The notes beneath the pieces were generated by a model. The model saw only the letters and a program-made list of their open reading frames with translations. It made no database searches and was not told the origin of the DNA. DNA of 20,144 nt. Source: Alistipes sp. Its GTDB lineage: Bacteria; Bacteroidota; Bacteroidia; Bacteroidales; Rikenellaceae. Made by a program: the position numbers and the translations under genes. The stretch lies in assembly GCA_017380955.1 (NCBI GenBank), contig JAFOCZ010000074.1:1-20144 (forward strand), read 5' to 3'. Positions 16,405 through 20,144 of the stretch are shown piece after piece. Position 1 is the stretch's first letter. Every line of letters starts with the position of its first letter.

Positions 16405-16437
16405 ATTGCACAACCTCACAAAATTTTAGTACCTTTG
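16405..16437 (+). promoter_or_regulatory. Bacteroidota-type promoter for transketolase
   Basis: TACCTTTG (16430-16437) matches the -7 consensus TAnnTTTG. ATTG (16405-16408), one mismatch from TTTG, lies 21 bases upstream. Transcription would begin near 16444, leaving a leader of about 75 bases before the ATG at 16520. The leader is AT-rich without a Shine-Dalgarno sequence. Confidence 0.65.
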
Positions 16438-16519
16438 TATATTGTAACAAATGTTGTGTAAACACCCCATATTTTCAAAAGAAGATAAGTATATACAAAC
16501 AATATAAAAAACAATCACT

Positions 16520-18544
16520 ATGGAAAACAACAAACTTCAGCGTGCTGCGGATAACATCCGTATCCTCGCAGCATCGATGGTCGAGAAGGCTAAGTCTGGT
16601 CACCCAGGTGGCGCGATGGGCGGTGCTGACTTCATCAACGTCCTCTACAGCGAGTTCCTTCGCTACGACCCCGATAATATGGCATACCCACACCGCGACC
16701 GTTTGTTCCTCGATCCAGGACATATGTCGCCTATGCTCTACGCTGTGCTCTCGTTGGCAGGTAACTACACAACAGAGGATCTTCAGAGCCTTCGTCAGTG
16801 GGGTAGCGTAACACCAGGTCACCCAGAGGTAGACGTACTTCGTGGCGTAGAGAACACATCAGGACCTCTTGGTCAGGGTCACGCTATGGCTCTTGGTGCT
16901 GCCATCGCTGAGCGTTTTATGGTTGCTCGCTTCGGCGAGTGGATGGCTCACAAGACCTATGCCTTCATCTCTGATGGTGCTATCCAGGAGGAGATCTCAC
17001 AGGGTGTTGGTCGTGTAGCAGGTCACCTCGGCCTCTCAAACCTCATTATGTTCTACGACTCTAACAACGTACAGTTATCAACAAAGTGCGACGAGGTAGA
17101 CACCGAGGACATCGAGATGAAGTATAAGGCTTGGAACTGGAATGTTATCACCGTAAATGGTCAGTCTATCGACGAGATTCGTGCTGCGTTGAAGGCTGCT
17201 ATCGCCGAGACAGAGCGCCCAACGCTCATCATCGGTAAGACCATTATGGGCTTTGGTGCTCGTAAGGCCGATGGCACATCATTCGAGAATCAGGTATCTA
17301 CACACGGTCAGCCTCTCACAGCAGCAGGTGCCGACATCGCGGAGACTATCAAAAATCTCGGTGGTAACCCTGAGGAGCCATTCGCAGTATTCGAGGAGTC
17401 TAAGGAGGTATACGCACAGCGTCGTGAGGAGTTGCGTGCGTGGGCTAAGGAGATGCAGGCTACAGAGGCAGAGTGGCGTAAGGCAAACCCTGCACTTGCT
17501 GAGAAGATGGATATGTTCTACTCTGGCAAACTCCCAGAGATTGACTACTCTAAGATTGAGGTTAAGCCAGACCAGGCTACACGTGCTGCTTCGGCAAATA
17601 TGCTCTCATACTTCGCTGAGCACGTAGAGAATATGGTGGTATCATCTGCCGACCTCTCTAACTCAGATAAGACCGACGGCTTCCTCAAGAAGACCAAGGC
17701 ATTCACCAAGGGTGACTTCACAGGTCAGTTCTTCCAGGCTGGTGTTGCAGAGTTGACAATGGCGTGCGTTATGAACGGTATGGCACTCCACGGCGGTATC
17801 ATCCCTGCCTGCGGTACATTCTTCGTATTCTCAGACTATATGAAGCCTGCGGTACGTCTCTCGGCTCTTATGGAGAAGAAGGTTATCTACATCTGGACAC
17901 ACGACTCATTCCGCGTAGGCGAGGATGGTCCTACCCACGAGCCTGTAGAGCACGAGGCACAGATTCGCCTTATGGAGCACCTCCACAACCACTCTGGCAA
18001 GCGCTCTATGCTCGTTCTTCGCCCTGCGGACTCTGAGGAGACCGTAGCAGCGTGGAAGATGGCGATGGAGGAGACACGCCCTGTGGCGTTGATTCTCTCT
18101 CGTCAGAATATCAAGTCGTTGCCAGCACTTACTGGCGAGTCACGTCGTGCCGAGGCTATGAAGGCTGAGCGTGGTGGCTACGTAGTATTGGAGAACAAGG
18201 ATGCTAAGGTTACACTCATCGCAACAGGCTCAGAGGTATCTACACTTGTTGAGGGTGCAGAGATGTTGGCTGCTGAGGGCATCGCAACACGCGTTGTATC
18301 TATCCCTTCTGAGGGCTTGTTCCGCGACCAGGATAAGGCATACCAGGCAGAGGTACTTGGCAACTTGCCACGCTACGGTATGACCTCAGGTTTGTCTGTA
18401 AACCTTCGTGGCTTGGTTGGCGAGGATGGCTTCATCCACGGCTTCGACCACTTCGGTTACTCAGCACCTTTCAAGGTACTCGACGAGAAGTTTGGCTACA
18501 ACGGCGTAACTGTTGCCGAGGAAGTTAAGGCTTTGTTGAGATAA
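16520..18544 (+). CDS. tkt: Transketolase
   Basis: Transketolase moves two-carbon ketol units between sugar phosphates in the non-oxidative pentose phosphate pathway, using thiamine diphosphate and a divalent metal. The 674-residue protein is full length. It has KSGHPGGAMGGADF (25-38, His28), GPLGQGHAMALGAA, and the cofactor motif ISDGAIQEEISQGVGR ending in DSNN about 30 residues later. In the second domain it has GVAELTMACVMNGMALHGG and HDSFRVGEDGPTHEPVEH. The cofactor motif begins SDG rather than the usual GDG; I recall this form from other Bacteroidales transketolases, but this was not checked. Codon choice is strongly biased, as in highly expressed genes. It has its own promoter, and a palindrome and strong terminator follow. 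Confidence 0.97.
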   Translation: MENNKLQRAADNIRILAASMVEKAKSGHPGGAMGGADFINVLYSEFLRYDPDNMAYPHRDRLFLDPGHMSPMLYAVLSLAGNYTTEDLQSLRQWGSVTPGHPEVDVLRGVENTSGPLGQGHAMALGAAIAERFMVARFGEWMAHKTYAFISDGAIQEEISQGVGRVAGHLGLSNLIMFYDSNNVQLSTKCDEVDTEDIEMKYKAWNWNVITVNGQSIDEIRAALKAAIAETERPTLIIGKTIMGFGARKADGTSFENQVSTHGQPLTAAGADIAETIKNLGGNPEEPFAVFEESKEVYAQRREELRAWAKEMQATEAEWRKANPALAEKMDMFYSGKLPEIDYSKIEVKPDQATRAASANMLSYFAEHVENMVVSSADLSNSDKTDGFLKKTKAFTKGDFTGQFFQAGVAELTMACVMNGMALHGGIIPACGTFFVFSDYMKPAVRLSALMEKKVIYIWTHDSFRVGEDGPTHEPVEHEAQIRLMEHLHNHSGKRSMLVLRPADSEETVAAWKMAMEETRPVALILSRQNIKSLPALTGESRRAEAMKAERGGYVVLENKDAKVTLIATGSEVSTLVEGAEMLAAEGIATRVVSIPSEGLFRDQDKAYQAEVLGNLPRYGMTSGLSVNLRGLVGEDGFIHGFDHFGYSAPFKVLDEKFGYNGVTVAEEVKALLR

Positions 18545-18645
18545 TAGCGCATCTACTGCCGCTAACGAAAAATTTCGCCAATGGGCAGTACGCTTTAGTA
18601 CAGCCCATCGGCACAAATTTCGCCGAGCGTTGTATCTGCACTATT
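18543..18645. repeat. 103-bp imperfect palindrome starting at the transketolase stop codon (copy 2)
   Basis: The outer ends AATAGCGCA (18543-18551) and TGCACTATT (18637-18645) are complementary at 8 of 9 positions. The central hairpin 18577-18591/18598-18612 pairs at 13 of 15 positions around the loop GCTTTA. Overall about two thirds of positions pair. The apex GGGC-A-GTAC-loop-GTAC-A-GCCC parallels the apex of the palindrome after the aminopeptidase gene (GGGCT-GTAC-loop-GTAC-TATCCC). As there, its first bases are the end of the TAA stop codon. It shares GATAA followed by a CATCT...GC segment with the other two elements. It has no T-run, and a separate canonical terminator lies 32 bases beyond. 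Confidence 0.6.
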
Positions 18646-18676
18646 CTATCAACAAAAGAACTCGGGTACAAAAGAT

Positions 18677-18718
18677 GGGGTTTGTCTAACGAATTTGTTA
18701 GACAAACCCCGCTTTTTT
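18677..18718 (+). terminator. Canonical intrinsic terminator after transketolase
   Basis: A perfect 14-bp stem (GGGGTTTGTCTAAC, 18677-18690, and its complement, 18697-18710) with the loop GAATTT is followed by GC and six T residues. An A-rich stretch lies before the stem, so it could also work in reverse. Confidence 0.9.
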
Positions 18719-18758
18719 ATTATATAATCCTAAGACTCACGGCTTTTTGGCGTTGCGG

Positions 18759-18790
18759 TTTCGCAAACTCAAAAAAAAATAGTATATTTG
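18759..18790 (+). promoter_or_regulatory. Bacteroidota-type promoter for pgk
   Basis: TATATTTG (18783-18790) matches TAnnTTTG, and TTTC (18759-18762), one mismatch from TTTG, lies 20 bases upstream. The spacer contains an A-tract of nine (18771-18779). Transcription would start about 60 bases before the ATG at 18857, with an AT-rich leader lacking a Shine-Dalgarno. Confidence 0.65.
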
Positions 18791-18856
18791 TACGATTTTA
18801 GCCATATTCCATTTTGGCAATTAGAGAACAACGTATAACTAAAATAATATAAAACT

Positions 18857-20119
18857 ATGTTTGCAATCGACAACTACAATTTCTCTGGTAAGCGTGCTAT
18901 CATCCGCGTAGACTTCAACGTGCCTCTCAACGCAGAGGGTAAGGTTGCTGATGACACACGTATTCGCGCTGCGATACCTACTATCAAGAAGGTATTGGCA
19001 GGTGGTGGTGCTGTGATCCTTATGTCACACCTCGGCCGTCCTAAGAAGAATCCAGATCCAAAATACTCTTTGGAGCAGATTATCTATGCTATCGAGGAGC
19101 GTCTTGGTGAGAAGGTGCTCTTCGCAGGTGACTGTATGGGTGAGAAGGCTGCAGAGATGGCAGCAAACCTCAAGCCAGGTGAGGTAATGCTCCTCGAGAA
19201 CTTGCGCTTCTACGCCGAGGAGGAGGGTAAGCCACGTGGTCTTGCTGAGGATGCCTCAGACGAGGAGAAGAAGGAGGCTAAGAAGGCTGTTAAGGAGTCA
19301 CAGAAGGAGTTCGTAAAGCGTCTCGCATCATATGCCGACTGCTACATCAACGACGCCTTTGGTACAGCACACCGTGCTCACGCCTCTACAGCGCTCATCG
19401 CAGACTACTTCCCTAACGACAAGATGTTCGGCTACGTTATGGAGAACGAGTTGAAGGCTATCGACGGCGTTATGGAGAATCCTGAGCGTCCTTTCTGCGC
19501 TATCATCGGCGGCTCAAAGGTCTCTACAAAGATCTCTATCATCGAGAAACTTATGGACAAGGTAGACTCTATCATCATCGGTGGTGGTATGACCTACACC
19601 TTCGCAGGTGCTGAGGGTGGCCACGTAGGTAAGTCTATCTGCGAACCTGATATGTTCCCTGTGGCTCTCGAGATTCTCAAGAAGGCTGAGGCTCGTGGTA
19701 TCCAGATTCTCCGCTCTCCAGATGCTCTCATCTGCGACGACTTCTCAGAGAACGCAAACACCCAGGAGTCTCCAGTATTCAGCATTCCTGATGAGTGGGA
19801 GGGTGTCGACATCGCAACAGGTGGTAAGGCTAAGTTCCGCGAGCATATCCTCGGCTGCAAGACCATCCTCTGGAATGGCCCTGTAGGTGTATTCGAGATT
19901 AACAAGTTCTCTACAGGCTCACGCGCCGTTGCCGAGGCGATCGCCGAGGCTACCGAGAAGAATGGTGCATACTCCCTCATCGGTGGTGGTGACTCTGTTG
20001 CCTGCATCAACAAGTTTGGTCTTGTAGATAAGGTATCATACGTCTCTACAGGTGGTGGTGCGTTGCTCGAGTATATGGAGGGCAAGGAACTTCCAGGTGT
20101 AGCAGCCATCCGCAAGTAA
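18857..20119 (+). CDS. pgk: Phosphoglycerate kinase
   Basis: Pgk interconverts 1,3-bisphosphoglycerate and 3-phosphoglycerate with ADP/ATP in glycolysis and gluconeogenesis. The 420-residue protein has the N-domain motifs RVDFNVPLN (17-25), SHLGRP (57-62), ENLRFY (114-119) and NDAFGTAHRAHAST (165-178). The C-domain has GGSKVSTK, GGGMTYTF, NGPVGVFE and GGGDSVACINKFG near the end. A charged, Lys/Glu-rich stretch (about 121-150) after ENLRFY makes it longer than the usual 390-400 residues. The gene has its own promoter and biased codons typical of abundant proteins. A sequence related to the palindrome after the aminopeptidase gene begins at its stop codon. Confidence 0.98.
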   Translation: MFAIDNYNFSGKRAIIRVDFNVPLNAEGKVADDTRIRAAIPTIKKVLAGGGAVILMSHLGRPKKNPDPKYSLEQIIYAIEERLGEKVLFAGDCMGEKAAEMAANLKPGEVMLLENLRFYAEEEGKPRGLAEDASDEEKKEAKKAVKESQKEFVKRLASYADCYINDAFGTAHRAHASTALIADYFPNDKMFGYVMENELKAIDGVMENPERPFCAIIGGSKVSTKISIIEKLMDKVDSIIIGGGMTYTFAGAEGGHVGKSICEPDMFPVALEILKKAEARGIQILRSPDALICDDFSENANTQESPVFSIPDEWEGVDIATGGKAKFREHILGCKTILWNGPVGVFEINKFSTGSRAVAEAIAEATEKNGAYSLIGGGDSVACINKFGLVDKVSYVSTGGGALLEYMEGKELPGVAAIRK

Positions 20120-20144
20120 TTTGTTGTGATAAGGCAGCATCTGC
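20118..20144. repeat. Start of a third palindromic-repeat copy at the pgk stop codon (truncated by window end)
   Basis: From the pgk stop codon to the window end the sequence matches the left end of the palindrome at 16091 at 24 of 28 positions when the T of TAA is included. The shared blocks are TAATTT, TTGTGATAAGGC and ATCTGC. The rest of the element, including any complementary arm, lies beyond the window. Confidence 0.6.

Noticed and set aside
16091..18645. Palindromes at stop codons as integron attC sites bounding gene cassettes
   Set aside because: attC sites need RYYYAAC and GTTRRRY core sites at the ends, which are absent. The intervening gene is a core metabolic gene with its own promoter, and no integrase is present.
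18857..20119. Charged insertion in Pgk (about residues 121-150) as something new
   Set aside because: Longer Pgk proteins with a charged stretch here are, to my knowledge, usual in Bacteroidota. It is noted in the annotation but is not a finding.

Overview
This window looks like a chromosomal housekeeping segment from a member of the Bacteroidota, most likely order Bacteroidales. The evidence is as follows. Several gene starts are preceded by the Bacteroidota-type promoter (TTTG at -33, TAnnTTTG at -7). Start codons mostly follow AT-rich leaders without a Shine-Dalgarno motif. Lineage-typical families are present (DUF3098, DUF4270, a large YfhO-family membrane protein, a short GT5-like glycosyltransferase). 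Glu and Lys codons are overwhelmingly GAG and AAG. Genus cannot be fixed from the sequence alone.

Layout. 1-102 holds the last 33 codons of a plus-strand gene resembling a methyl-accepting chemotaxis protein, with different codon use. 194-3595 is a minus-strand block: a polyprenyl diphosphate synthase, a FucP/GluP-type MFS transporter and lipoyl synthase (lipA, with its own near-perfect promoter). From 3733 everything is on the plus strand. One tight cluster carries yfhO-like, ftsX, DUF3098, uppP, truB and queA. Next come a GT5-like protein overlapping a DUF4270 lipoprotein gene, then topA, then a secreted C1-family aminopeptidase. Transketolase and phosphoglycerate kinase follow, each with its own intergenic region, promoter and upstream terminator structure.

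How the genes relate. The plus-strand cluster mixes envelope assembly (YfhO-like membrane protein, FtsX, undecaprenyl-diphosphate recycling by UppP) with tRNA modification (TruB, QueA). The polyprenyl synthase on the other strand makes prenyl chains, probably for menaquinone. LipA supplies the lipoyl cofactor of 2-oxoacid dehydrogenases. Transketolase and Pgk serve central carbon metabolism.

Most of the window is ordinary. The unexplained structure is in the gaps after the aminopeptidase, transketolase and pgk genes. An imperfect palindrome of about 100-130 bp begins exactly at the TAA stop codon of the first two, and the start of a related sequence sits at the stop codon of the third just before the window ends. 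Two opposed arrays of 10-bp tandem repeats lie beside the first palindrome. I interpret these as a dispersed palindromic repeat family that may also act in transcription termination, but the family assignment needs a genome-wide search. No CRISPR array, tRNA, rRNA, transposase gene or phage gene was recognised.
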